Shown: positions 53,323 to 63,300 of the stretch, in pieces
How positions within the stretch are numbered: the stretch's first letter is position 1
How the letters are laid out: each line of letters opens with the position of its first letter
Source: Candidatus Ideonella esbjergensis
GTDB lineage: Bacteria; Pseudomonadota; Gammaproteobacteria; Burkholderiales; Burkholderiaceae_C
Length of the DNA: 64,000 nt
Reading direction: 5' to 3'
Assembly: GCA_016710065.1 (NCBI GenBank)
Contig: JADJLP010000015.1
Coordinates: 496,001 to 560,000, forward strand
Position numbers and translations under genes: made by a program
The notes under the pieces: model-generated
Databases searched by the model: none
The model's input: only the letters and a program-made list of their open reading frames with translations
Told to the model about the DNA's origin: nothing

Positions 53323-55017
53323 ATGCCCCGCCAGCCCACCCAGCCCGTGCCCGACGAGACCCTGGCGCTGCAGCGCCTGTACCACTGGGAGCGCACGGCA
53401 CCCGAGCGCATGGCCCTGACCCAGCCCATGGGCGGCGGCGAGCTGCGCGAGTTCACCTGGGCCCAACTGATGGACCAGAGCCGGCGCATGGCCACCTACC
53501 TGCAGGCGCAGGGCTTTCCGGCCGGCAGCAAGATCGCCATCCTCTCGAAGAACACGGCCTGGTGGATGATGGCCGACTTCGCCATCTGGATGGCCGGCCA
53601 CGTCTCGGTGCCGCTCTACCCCACGCTGGCGGCCGACACCGTGCGCCAGATCCTTGACCACAGCGAGGCGCGGCTGCTGTTCATCGGCAAACTCGACGGC
53701 TTCGACGCCATGCGCACCGGCATACGCGCCGGCCTGCCCTGCGTGGCCACGCCGCTGGCGCCCAAGGTCAACCCCGGCAAGCCCTGGGACGAGATCGTGG
53801 CCGTGATGCCGCCGCTGATGGGCGAGCCGGTGCGCGCTTCCGACGAGCTGAGCTCGGTCATATACACCTCGGGCACCACCGGCGCACCCAAGGGCGTGAT
53901 GCACAGCTTCGGCACCTTCATGTGGTCGCTGCAGTCGGGCCTGAAGCGCGTGCCGCTGAACTTTGAGAGCCGCATGCTCAGCTACCTGCCGCTGGCCCAC
54001 ATCGTCGAGCGCGTGCTGGTGGAGCACGGCCTGCTGGCCACCGGCATGCACCTGTACTTCGCCGAGAGCCTGGACACCTTCGCCGCCGACCTGCAGCGCG
54101 CCCGGCCCACCTGTTTCTTCTCGGTGCCGCGGCTGTGGGTGAAGTTCCAGCAGGGCGTGCACGCCAAGATGCCGCCGGCCAAGCTCGACCTGTTGCTGAA
54201 GATCCCGGTGCTCAACAACATCGTGCGCAAGAAGATCCTCACCGCGCTGGGCCTGAACCATTGCCAGTTCGCCGTGGGCGGTGCCGCGCCCATGCCGCTG
54301 GAGCTGCTGCGCTGGTACGCCAAGCTGGGCCTGGCGGTGAACGAGGGCTACGGCATGACGGAGAACTGCGGCGTCAGCCACCTCACCGTGCCGGGCCGCC
54401 CCGCACTGGGCACGGTGGGCCTGCCCTACGAGGGCATCGAGAGCCGCATCGACCCCAGCAATGGCGAACTGCAGATGCGCAGCCCTGGCGTGATGCTGGG
54501 CTACTACAAGGAGCCGGCGCTCTCGGAAGAGGCCTTCACCGAGGACGGTTGGCTGCACACCGGCGACAAGGCCCAGCTGGACGCCGCCGGCATGACGCGC
54601 ATCACCGGCCGTGTGAAGGACCTGTTCAAGACCAGCAAGGGCAAGTACGTGGCGCCCGCGCCCATCGAGGACAAGCTGGTGGCCAACCCGGCCGTGGAGG
54701 CCTGCTGCGTCACCGGTGCCAACCTGGGCCAGCCGCTGGGCCTGGTGATGCTGAATGCCGACGCCATGAGGCGGGCCCAGACCTCCGAAGGCAAGGCCCA
54801 CCTGACGACCGCCCTGGCGGCCACCCGCCAGGCCGTGAACGCCACGCTCGACCCACACGAACACCTGGCCTGTCTGGTAGTGGTGCGCGAGGCCTGGGGC
54901 GTGGAGAACGGCTTCGTCACCCCCACCTTCAAGGTCAAGCGCAACCGCGTGGAAGAGGTCTACGTGACCCAGTACGAGGCCTGGGAGCGGTCGCAGCAGC
55001 CGGTGATCTGGGAGTGA
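53323..55017 (+). CDS. Long-chain acyl-CoA synthetase-like AMP-binding enzyme
   Basis: This 564-residue ANL-superfamily enzyme has the P-loop VIYTSGTTGAPKGVMHS, the A5 region NEGYGMTENCG, the DGWLHTGDKAQ loop and GRVKDLFKTSKGKYVAPAPIE. It activates a carboxylate with ATP and transfers it to CoA; the G-K-Y-V-A-P-A-P-I-E end fits FadD-type long-chain ligases. ATG 53323 follows TAGGAG. It is a chromosomal gene that ends just before the defence-type operon. Confidence 0.93.
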   Translation: MPRQPTQPVPDETLALQRLYHWERTAPERMALTQPMGGGELREFTWAQLMDQSRRMATYLQAQGFPAGSKIAILSKNTAWWMMADFAIWMAGHVSVPLYPTLAADTVRQILDHSEARLLFIGKLDGFDAMRTGIRAGLPCVATPLAPKVNPGKPWDEIVAVMPPLMGEPVRASDELSSVIYTSGTTGAPKGVMHSFGTFMWSLQSGLKRVPLNFESRMLSYLPLAHIVERVLVEHGLLATGMHLYFAESLDTFAADLQRARPTCFFSVPRLWVKFQQGVHAKMPPAKLDLLLKIPVLNNIVRKKILTALGLNHCQFAVGGAAPMPLELLRWYAKLGLAVNEGYGMTENCGVSHLTVPGRPALGTVGLPYEGIESRIDPSNGELQMRSPGVMLGYYKEPALSEEAFTEDGWLHTGDKAQLDAAGMTRITGRVKDLFKTSKGKYVAPAPIEDKLVANPAVEACCVTGANLGQPLGLVMLNADAMRRAQTSEGKAHLTTALAATRQAVNATLDPHEHLACLVVVREAWGVENGFVTPTFKVKRNRVEEVYVTQYEAWERSQQPVIWE

Positions 55018-55143
55018 GTTGACGGCTGGCGGGATGAGTGTCCCGCGTCGTCGACGCAGCCTGGACTTGGGCCGGGCATTGGCAGCGCCTGACCGGTTGG
55101 TTCGGAATGCACAATCGCATCGAACCAGAGTGACACAAAGCCA

Positions 55144-58100
55144 ATGGCCCGAATCTTCGACAACATTGATCAAGACCTGCTCGCGGCGTTGCGCGCCACC
55201 ATGCAGGTTTCCAAGCGAGCCGATTTCTGCGTCGGCTACCTCAACCTGCGTGGTTGGCAAGCCATTGATGACCAGATTACTGGCTGGAACCCGGGTGAAG
55301 GGCAGGTGTGCCGTGTGCTGGTGGGCATGCAGCGCCCGCCGCAAGACGAGATTCGAGAGCTGTACAGGCAATCGGGCGACGACGGCCTGATCGACAACGC
55401 CACCGCCAGCCGCCTCAAGGCACAGTTTGCAGCGCACTTGCGTGAGCAGATCACGCTTGGCATTCCCACGGGGCAAGACGAAGCAGGTTTGCGCCGCCTT
55501 GCGCGGCAATTGCGCGCCGGCCAGGTGGTGGTCAAGCTGTTCTTGCCCTACCCACTGCACGCCAAGCTTTACTTGCTGTTCCGCGATGACCTGAACAACC
55601 CCATCACCGGGTTTGTAGGCAGCAGCAATCTCACGTTGTCCGGCCTGTCGCGCCATGGCGAGCTGAATGTGGATGTGCTCGACCACCTGGGCACCCAAAA
55701 GCTGGCCACATGGTTCAACGACCGTTGGGGTGAACGCTGGGCCTTGGATGTTTCGGTCGATCTGGCCACCATCATTGAAGGCAGCTGGGCGCGCGAAGAG
55801 GCCATTCCGCCGCACCACATCTACCTCAACATCGCCTATCACCTCAGCACCGAAGCACGCGCCGGCCTGAGCCAGTTCCGTCTGCCGCCGCGCTTTGATC
55901 AGGAGCTGTTTGAATTCCAGAAGAGTGCCGTCAAGATCGCCGCCAGGCACCTGCACCGCCGAGGCGGCGTGATGATTGGCGACGTGGTGGGCCTGGGCAA
56001 GACCATGATGGCCACCGCACTGGCCCGCATGTTTGAAGACGATCTGGGCTACGAGACCTTGATCATTTGCCCCAAGAACCTGGAGCCCATGTGGGAGCGG
56101 TACCGAACCGAGTACGGCCTGCGTGGCATGGTGCTGCCGGTATCGCAAGTCACCAAGAAGCTGCCCGATCTCAAGCGCTACCGCTTGGTGCTGATCGACG
56201 AAAGCCACAACCTGCGCAACCGCGAAGGCCGCCGCTACAAGGCCATTGCCGACTACATCAAGAGTTGCGACGCGAAGGTCATCCTGCTCACGGCCACGCC
56301 CTACAACAAGACCAAGCACGACCTGTCTGCTCAGTTGCGGCTGTTCATCGACGAGCGGGCCAACATCGGCATTCGCCCCGAACGCCACATGCGCAAGTAC
56401 GGCGTGAGCGAAGCCGAGTTTGAGCGCAAGAACCAATGCCGCGTGAACTCCATCCTCGCCATCGAAAAGAGCGATGAGTTTGATGACTGGCGCGAACTGA
56501 TTCGGCTCTACATGGTGCGGCGCACCCGCAGCTTCATCATTCAGCACTACACCGAGGCCGACAAACACGGCCGACGCTTCATTGCGGGCAAAGATGGCGA
56601 GAAGCGCTACTTCCCTGTGCGCAAGCCTTTGTCGCTCACCTTCCCTGTGGACGAGGCAGACCCCTCAGACCGCTACGCCCGGCTGTACTCACGCGATGTG
56701 GTGGACCAGATCAACGCCCTGCACGTGCCGCGCTACGGCTTGGGCCTGTACCTGGACCCGATCGCCGAGAAAGGCGCCACGCCCTCCGAACGCAAGCTGA
56801 TCGAAAACCTGGGCCGTGCCGGCAAGCGCCTGATGGGCTTTTGCCGAACCAACCTTTTCAAGCGGCTGGAGTCCAGCGGCTTCTCGTTCCTGCAGTCGAT
56901 AGACCGGCATGTGCTGCGCAACCAGATCTACCTCTATGCCATTGAGAACGGGCTGGACTTGCCCGTGGGTGTGCTGGATGCCGGCCTGCTGGATCTGGAA
57001 CGGGTGGACGAAGACGCCGATGGACTTGAAGGGGACCAGGAAGACTTGCTCGACGGCCTGATCAGCGAAGTGGCCGAAGAAGACGCTTTGCCCGCCGACA
57101 TGGCCCGCGCCAAGGCCGTGTACGACCAATACGCCAAGGAGTACAAGAAGCGCTTCAAGTGGGTGCGCCCTGGCCTGTTCAAGACCCAGCTGGCCGAAGA
57201 CCTGGCCCAAGACACGCAAACCCTGACCGAGTTGCTGCACAGCCAGGGCGCCTGGGCGGCCGAGAACGACCACAAGTGGCAAGCCCTGCGCCGCCTGCTG
57301 ATGCAAACCCACGGCAAGAGCAAGGTGCTGGTCTTCACGCAGTTTGCCGACACGGCCCGCTACCTGGCCCGCGAGGCGAGGAAGGCAGGCATCACGCAAG
57401 TTGAAGAAGCCACCGGCGCCAGCGCCGACCCCTACGCGCTGGCCTGCCGCTTCAGCCCCAAGTCGAACAACAAGGCCGTGGCCAAGGCCGACGAAGTGCG
57501 CGTGCTCATCTGTACCGATGTGCTCTCCGAGGGCCAGAACCTGCAAGACAGCAATGTGGTTGTCAACTTCGATCTGCCCTGGGCCATCATTCGCCTCATC
57601 CAGCGCGCAGGCCGGGTGGACCGCATCGGCCAGCTGGCAGAAGAAATTCACTGCTACTCGTTCCTGCCGGCCGACGGCGTGGAACAGCTCATCCAGCTCC
57701 GCTCACGCATACGCCAGCGCTTGCAGGAGAACGCCGAAGTGGTGGGCACCGACGAAGCCTTCTTTGAAGACGACGACCCCACCACCATCCGCGACCTGTA
57801 CACCGAGCGCCAAGGCGTGCTTGACGACAACGACGACGAGGTGGACCTGGCCTCGTACGCTTGGCAAATCTGGAAGCAGGCCACGCAAGACAACCCCGAC
57901 CTGGCCCGGGCGGTGGAACAGCTCCCGCCCGTGGTCTATTCGGCCAAGGCATTCACGCTGATTGAGAGCCGCTTCCCGTTGCTGGGCGCAGACGCCAACC
58001 ATGGCGGTGCGCTCGTGTATGTGAAATCACCCGAAGGCAATGACCACCTCGCCTGGGTGGGCGCCAACGGCAAGACGGTGACCGAATCGCAATTCACCGT

Positions 58101-58536
58101 GCTGCGCGCCGCCGAGTGTGAGCCCGATACCCCTGCGGTTGCCCGGCTCAAACAACACCATGAGTTGGTGGCCGCCGGCCTGCAACTCGCGGTGAGCCAG
58201 GACAAAGCCGTGGGTGGCGGCCTGGGCCGCCCCAGCAGCCCGCGCCGCCGCGCCTACGAGCGGCTGAAGCCCTACGCCACCGAACAAATGCAAACCCTGT
58301 TTCGGGACGAAGAGCTGGAGCGCGCTTTGGACGACATGTACCAGCGCCCGTTGCTTGAAACGGCGGCCGATGTGCTGAACCGCCTGATGCGCAGCGGCGT
58401 GAACGACGTGGAGCTGGCCGAGGCCGTGAAGTCTCTGCGTGAGGAAGGGCGGCTCACCTACGCTGAAGACGACGCCACGTTGAGGGAACCCCGTGTGGTG
58501 TGCTCCATGGGACTGATAGAGGGAGCTGGTGCATGA
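55144..58536 (+). CDS. PLD-domain SNF2-family helicase
   Basis: This is a 1130-residue protein. A phospholipase-D-like domain (about 1-230) has H139-A-K141-LY and GSSNLT (G159 to T164), with asparagine in the usual aspartate position. A SNF2/DEAD-box helicase follows: Walker A GLGKT (G283-T287), DESH (D352-H355), GATG-less motif III TATPY, and helicase C with VLICTDVLSEGQNLQDS and IQRAGRVDRIGQ. The C-terminal region (about 840-1130) is of unknown fold. It presumably translocates on DNA and may cut it. It is the first gene of the operon; its stop overlaps the next start (ATGA). Confidence 0.93.
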   Translation: MARIFDNIDQDLLAALRATMQVSKRADFCVGYLNLRGWQAIDDQITGWNPGEGQVCRVLVGMQRPPQDEIRELYRQSGDDGLIDNATASRLKAQFAAHLREQITLGIPTGQDEAGLRRLARQLRAGQVVVKLFLPYPLHAKLYLLFRDDLNNPITGFVGSSNLTLSGLSRHGELNVDVLDHLGTQKLATWFNDRWGERWALDVSVDLATIIEGSWAREEAIPPHHIYLNIAYHLSTEARAGLSQFRLPPRFDQELFEFQKSAVKIAARHLHRRGGVMIGDVVGLGKTMMATALARMFEDDLGYETLIICPKNLEPMWERYRTEYGLRGMVLPVSQVTKKLPDLKRYRLVLIDESHNLRNREGRRYKAIADYIKSCDAKVILLTATPYNKTKHDLSAQLRLFIDERANIGIRPERHMRKYGVSEAEFERKNQCRVNSILAIEKSDEFDDWRELIRLYMVRRTRSFIIQHYTEADKHGRRFIAGKDGEKRYFPVRKPLSLTFPVDEADPSDRYARLYSRDVVDQINALHVPRYGLGLYLDPIAEKGATPSERKLIENLGRAGKRLMGFCRTNLFKRLESSGFSFLQSIDRHVLRNQIYLYAIENGLDLPVGVLDAGLLDLERVDEDADGLEGDQEDLLDGLISEVAEEDALPADMARAKAVYDQYAKEYKKRFKWVRPGLFKTQLAEDLAQDTQTLTELLHSQGAWAAENDHKWQALRRLLMQTHGKSKVLVFTQFADTARYLAREARKAGITQVEEATGASADPYALACRFSPKSNNKAVAKADEVRVLICTDVLSEGQNLQDSNVVVNFDLPWAIIRLIQRAGRVDRIGQLAEEIHCYSFLPADGVEQLIQLRSRIRQRLQENAEVVGTDEAFFEDDDPTTIRDLYTERQGVLDDNDDEVDLASYAWQIWKQATQDNPDLARAVEQLPPVVYSAKAFTLIESRFPLLGADANHGGALVYVKSPEGNDHLAWVGANGKTVTESQFTVLRAAECEPDTPAVARLKQHHELVAAGLQLAVSQDKAVGGGLGRPSSPRRRAYERLKPYATEQMQTLFRDEELERALDDMYQRPLLETAADVLNRLMRSGVNDVELAEAVKSLREEGRLTYAEDDATLREPRVVCSMGLIEGAGA

Positions 58537-60206
58537 GCCAGCGCACCATTCCTGAGCGGGAGACCCTTGAGGTTGAGTTCAAGAGTGACCGCGACCCCCT
58601 CAACGACGACGATCTGGTGGAGGCACTGATCTGCCTGGCCAACGCCCAGGGCGGCACGCTGTATCTCGGCGTGGAAAACGATGGCAGCGTCACCGGCCTC
58701 CACCCCAGCCGACCGCAGCAGGTGATCGGTCTGGCCGCCATGGTGGCCAACCGCACGGCACCCAGCCTGAGCGTTCATGTCGAGTTGCAGTTCCATCAAG
58801 AGTTGCGCATTGCGGCCATTGCGGTGGCGCGGAGTGCGGAAGTCATCGCCCGCACCGATGGGCTGGTGAAGCGCCGCCGCATCGGTGGCAACGGGCAGCC
58901 CGAGTGCGTACCGTTTCTGCCGCACGAGTACCCCAGCCGCCGTGCGGACTTCCGGCTGATCGACATGTCCGCCGAGCCCTTGGCCGACGCCACCTTGGCC
59001 GATTTCGACCCGCTGCAGCGCGAACGACTTCGCTCGGTGATCGCCAACAACCCGCGTAGCGACAAGTCTTTGGTGGGCCTGAGCGACGAACAGCTCGACG
59101 GCGCACTCTCACTCACCGTTACTCGCAATGGCGAGCGCAAGCCCACCCTGCTAGGCCTACTGCTGATTGGCCGCACTGAAAGCCTGCGCCTGCAGGTGCC
59201 CACCCACGAAGTGCTGTTTCAGGTGCTGGACGGCACGCAGGTGAAGGTGAACGAAGGTTCCCGCGCAACGCTGATTGAAATTGTCGAATGGCTCGACCTG
59301 CTCTCGCGCGGCGTCAACACCGAGCAGGAGTTCAACGAAGGCCTGTTCCGCATCGGCATCGCCCGCGTCGAGGTGGATGCCCTGCGCGAGGCCATCAACA
59401 ACGCGCTGGTGCACCGTGACTACGCTCGCCGTGGCCCGGTGCGGGTGTGCTGGCAAAAGAGCGACCTCATCATCAGTAACCCTGGCGGGTTTGTGGAGGG
59501 CGTCAGCCTGGCCAACCTGTTGACCACCGAGCCCCGCCCACGCAACCCCGCCTTGGCAGATGCCTTCAAACGCCTGGGGCTGGTGGACCGAACCGGCCGC
59601 GGCGTGGACATGATCTACGCCAGCCTGCTGCGCTTTGGCCGCCCTGCGCCCGACTACTCGCAGTCCATGCTCGATCTGGTCAAGCTCAGCATCAGCACCG
59701 AGCCGGCCGACCTCGCCTTCGTGCGCATGGTGCTGCACGAAGAGGCCCGCCAAAACGGCGGCCTGCCCGTGGAGACTTTATTGATCTTGACGGCCCTGCG
59801 CGAAGCACGCCGGCTCAGTGCCGCAGACATTGCCCGGCAACTGCAGCGCAGCGTGGCCCAGGCCACGGGGCTGATGGAGGCGCTGGCCGAGAGCGGGCTG
59901 GTGCGTGCGCACGGCAGCGGCCGCAGCCGGCAGTTCACCCTCAGCCCCACCGTGTACCGCAACCTGGGCCAAAAGGCCGAGTACGTGCGCCAGGCGGCCT
60001 ATGAGCCCATCCAGCGGGTGCAAATGATCAAGAGCTACTTGCGTGAGAACGGCCAGATTCGCCGCCAAGAGGCGGCTGACCTTTGCCAGCTGGCCCCACG
60101 CGAGGCGGGGGCCCTGCTAGAGCGCATGGTCAAGAATGGCGAGATCGTGCTCCATGGCGTGCGCAAGACGGCCTACTACACCCTGCCTCCTAAAACTGCG
60201 GTTTAG
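58533..60206 (+). CDS. AlbA_2/Schlafen-type ATP-binding regulator
   Basis: This is a 557-residue protein. The N-terminal AlbA_2 domain (about 1-120) has ETLEVEFKSD and GGTLYLGVENDG. A GHKL-like ATPase (HATPase_c_4) region follows with REAINNALVHRDY and DRTGRGVDMIYA. Winged helices end the protein (SAADIARQLQRSVAQATGLME, then RRQEAADLCQLAPREAGALLE). Such proteins are often called transcriptional regulators or DivIVA-unrelated Schlafen ATPases; their real activity is unproven. It overlaps the helicase by 4 bases. A tiled GGTTTAnnCGG repeat starts in its stop codon. Confidence 0.9.
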   Translation: MSQRTIPERETLEVEFKSDRDPLNDDDLVEALICLANAQGGTLYLGVENDGSVTGLHPSRPQQVIGLAAMVANRTAPSLSVHVELQFHQELRIAAIAVARSAEVIARTDGLVKRRRIGGNGQPECVPFLPHEYPSRRADFRLIDMSAEPLADATLADFDPLQRERLRSVIANNPRSDKSLVGLSDEQLDGALSLTVTRNGERKPTLLGLLLIGRTESLRLQVPTHEVLFQVLDGTQVKVNEGSRATLIEIVEWLDLLSRGVNTEQEFNEGLFRIGIARVEVDALREAINNALVHRDYARRGPVRVCWQKSDLIISNPGGFVEGVSLANLLTTEPRPRNPALADAFKRLGLVDRTGRGVDMIYASLLRFGRPAPDYSQSMLDLVKLSISTEPADLAFVRMVLHEEARQNGGLPVETLLILTALREARRLSAADIARQLQRSVAQATGLMEALAESGLVRAHGSGRSRQFTLSPTVYRNLGQKAEYVRQAAYEPIQRVQMIKSYLRENGQIRRQEAADLCQLAPREAGALLERMVKNGEIVLHGVRKTAYYTLPPKTAV

Positions 60207-60230
60207 CCGGTTTATGACGGGTTTAGACGG
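60200..60230. repeat. Three tiled GGTTTA..CGG repeats
   Basis: GGTTTAGCCGG (60200), GGTTTATGACGG (60209) and GGTTTAGACGG (60220) overlap head to tail at about 10-base steps. The 11-base TTTATGACGGG recurs at 60286-60296. The arrangement resembles a repeat operator before the methylase gene. Confidence 0.6.
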
Positions 60231-60325
60231 TGTGGCGTCTTGCAGGTGATTGATTCATAAGGGATTTTCCAGGGTATGGCAAAAATTTATGACGGGGCCG
60301 GGCGCTGCCCGCCCAAGGGCCGGTG

Positions 60326-63300
60326 ATGGCCAAGCTCGACTTCCCCAGCTTCGAGAAGCACCTGAAGGCCTTCGACTTCCAGCCCCTGTTCGTGAACGTG
60401 CTGGGCTGGAACGTGGCCAGCACCGAGCGCGACTGGCAGGCCGACCAGGCCGGCGACACCGCCTACAGCCACTGCACCGTGGCCGAGCTGGGCGGGGTGG
60501 TCGCCATTCAGGTGGTGGTTGACGGTGGCTGGCCCGACGAAGCCCAGCGCCTGAAGGTGTGGAAACACGTGGCCCACAGCCACGCCGAAAACCTGCTCAT
60601 CTTTACCAACCAGCAGACCAACGCGAGCCAGAGCCAGTGGTACTGGGTCAAGCGCGACAAACACCCCGAAACCGGTAAACCCCGTCTCACCTCTCGCCGG
60701 CACGACTACTTCAAAGGCCAGCCGGTCGGTCTGTTCGCCTCCAAGCTGCAGGCCATGGTGGTCGAGCTGTCCGAGCTGGATACCGCGGGCCGCCTGCCCG
60801 TGCTGGAAGCGGCGCGCCGCATCCAGGCCGCGCTGGACGTGGACAAAACCACCAAGAAGTTTTTCAACGCCTACGAGCAGCAGCATCTGGAACTGCTCAA
60901 ACACATTAAGGGCATCGAAAACGAGCGCGACAAACGCTGGTACGCCAGCGTGCTGCTCAACCGGCTCATGTTCGTCTGGTTCATGCAGAAGAAATTCTTC
61001 CTGGATGGCGGCAACGCCGACTACCTGCGCACCAAGTTGGCTGAAAGCCAGCATCGCGGAAAAGACCGCTTCTTTGGTGAGTTCCTCAATGCCCTGTTTT
61101 TTGAAGCCTTCGCCAAAACAGAGACCGACCGCAGCAAGGCGGCAAAAGATCTCACCGGCCAGGTGCCCTACCTGAACGGTGGCCTGTTCCTGCACCACAA
61201 GCTGGAGCTGGACGCCAACCACACCCCGCGCGTGGGCACCACCCTGCGCGTGGCCGACGCGGCATTTGAAGGCGTCTTCAACCTTTTTGCCAGCTTCTCC
61301 TGGCACCTGGACGACACGCCTGGCGGCAATGCCGACGAGATCAACCCCGACGTGTTGGGCTACATCTTCGAGAAGTACATCAACCAGAAAGCCTTTGGCG
61401 CCTACTACACGCGGCCCGAAATCACCGGCTATCTGGCCGAGCGCAGCATCCACAAACTGATCCTGGAGCGCATTCACGAGCCCGCCATGCCCGAGCTGGG
61501 CTTGAAAGAAGTCAAGTTCGACAGCGTGCCCGACCTGCTCGCCAAGATGGACGCGCGCACCGCCTTGAAGCTGGTGGGCGAGGTGCTGCCCAGCATCACC
61601 ATCCTCGACCCCGCCGTGGGCTCGGGCGCCTTTCTGGTGGCAGCGCTCAAATGCCTCATCAACGTGTACTACGCCGTGGTGGGCCGCGCCGAAATGGGCG
61701 CCAGCCGCGAACTGACGGACTGGCACGACCACATCAAGAAAGACCACCCCAGCGTGGGCTACTACATCAAGCGCCGCATCGTCACCGACAACCTGCACGG
61801 CGTGGACATCATGGAAGAGGCCTGTGAAATCGCCAAGCTGCGCCTCTTCCTGTCCATGGTGTCCAGCGTGCGCGAGGTGGCGCACCTGGAGCCCCTGCCC
61901 AACATCGACTTCAACATCCTGCCGGGCAACTCGCTGGTGGGGCTGATGCGGGTGGACGAGGTGGAGTTCAACCACAAGGAGGACGATCTTTTCAAACCAC
62001 CCTACCGCAAGCTGGTGGAAGAAAAGAACTGCCTGCTCAAGCTCTACCGCGACACAGCGATGGACCTGGGCCCCGACATGAACCTGCGGGAGCTGCGTGA
62101 CAAGATCGACACCGAGATGGAGCACGCTAACGGTGTGATGAACGAGCTGATGCGCGACCAGTTCGAGGCGCTGGGCGTGAAATTTGAAGAAGCCACCTGG
62201 GATGCTGCCAAGAAGGACTTGGGCAAACCCAAAAAGCGGCGAATGGAGCGAAAAGACATCGACGCCCAAACACCGTTCCACTGGGGCTACGTGTTTGACG
62301 ACATCGTGCAACGGCGCGGGGGCTTTGACGTGATCCTGGCCAACCCGCCGTGGGAGGTGTTCAAGCCACAGGCCAGAGAATTCTTTGCCGAGCACTCCGC
62401 GCTGGTCACCAAGAAGAAGATGAACATTAAGGAGTTTGAGAAGGAGCGATCTACGTTGCTGAAGGATCCGGAGGTACGGGCGGACCTGCTGGCGTACGAA
62501 AGCCGTTTTCCTCACATGAACTTGTTTTTTCGATCGGCACCGGAATACCGCCATCAGACAGCCACTGTTGCGGGACGAAAGGTCGGCGCTGACCTTAATT
62601 TGTACAAGCTCTTTACGGAGCGCTGCTTTGACTTGCTTCGGCCCGAGGGTCATTGCGGCATCGTGATTCCTAGCGGTCTTTACACCGATCTGGGCGCTAA
62701 AGGCTTGCGCGACCTGCTGTTTGAAAGCACGAAAATTGAAGGCTTGTTCTGCTTTGAAAATCGCAAGGAAATTTTTGAAGGCGTGCACCGAAACTTCAAA
62801 TTTGTTGTGCTGACATTTGAGAAGAGCGCAAGGCCGCGCGTGCAACAGGCGGGCGAGCGAAATGCCAGCGCAGCACCTGACGATTTGTTAGCAAGCGAAA
62901 TCGTTGACGCAGCAGGTGGCGGCGGGACACTGCGTTTTCCCGCTGCGTTCATGCGCCACGATGTTGAAGATCTGGAGCGGTTTCCTCAGGAGGGCGCGCT
63001 GTGGCTCGATGTGGAGTTGATCAAAAGACTGTCACCCAACAGTTGTTCGATCATGGAATTCAAAGTAGCCGCAGACGTAGACATCGCCAAGAAGTTGCTT
63101 GCCCATCCCTTGCTTGGGGAACACCTGCCCGGGACGTGGAAGTTGACCTTGCATCGTGAACTTCACATGACGGACGACGAGCCCAACTTCAGGACGCAAG
63201 CTGAGCCGGGAGCTTTGCCCCTTGTCGAGGGCAAGATGATTCATCAGTTTGAGTACGCTCGCCAAGACTTCAAATACTGGGTTCCAGAGAACAAGGGACG

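Noticed and set aside
53311..56568. A 1085-codon frame antisense to the acyl-CoA synthetase and helicase
   Set aside because: It crosses two real genes and has no domain; it is a codon-bias artefact.
60287..62845. An 852-codon frame antisense to the methylase gene
   Set aside because: The sense strand carries the methylase motifs; the antisense reading has none.
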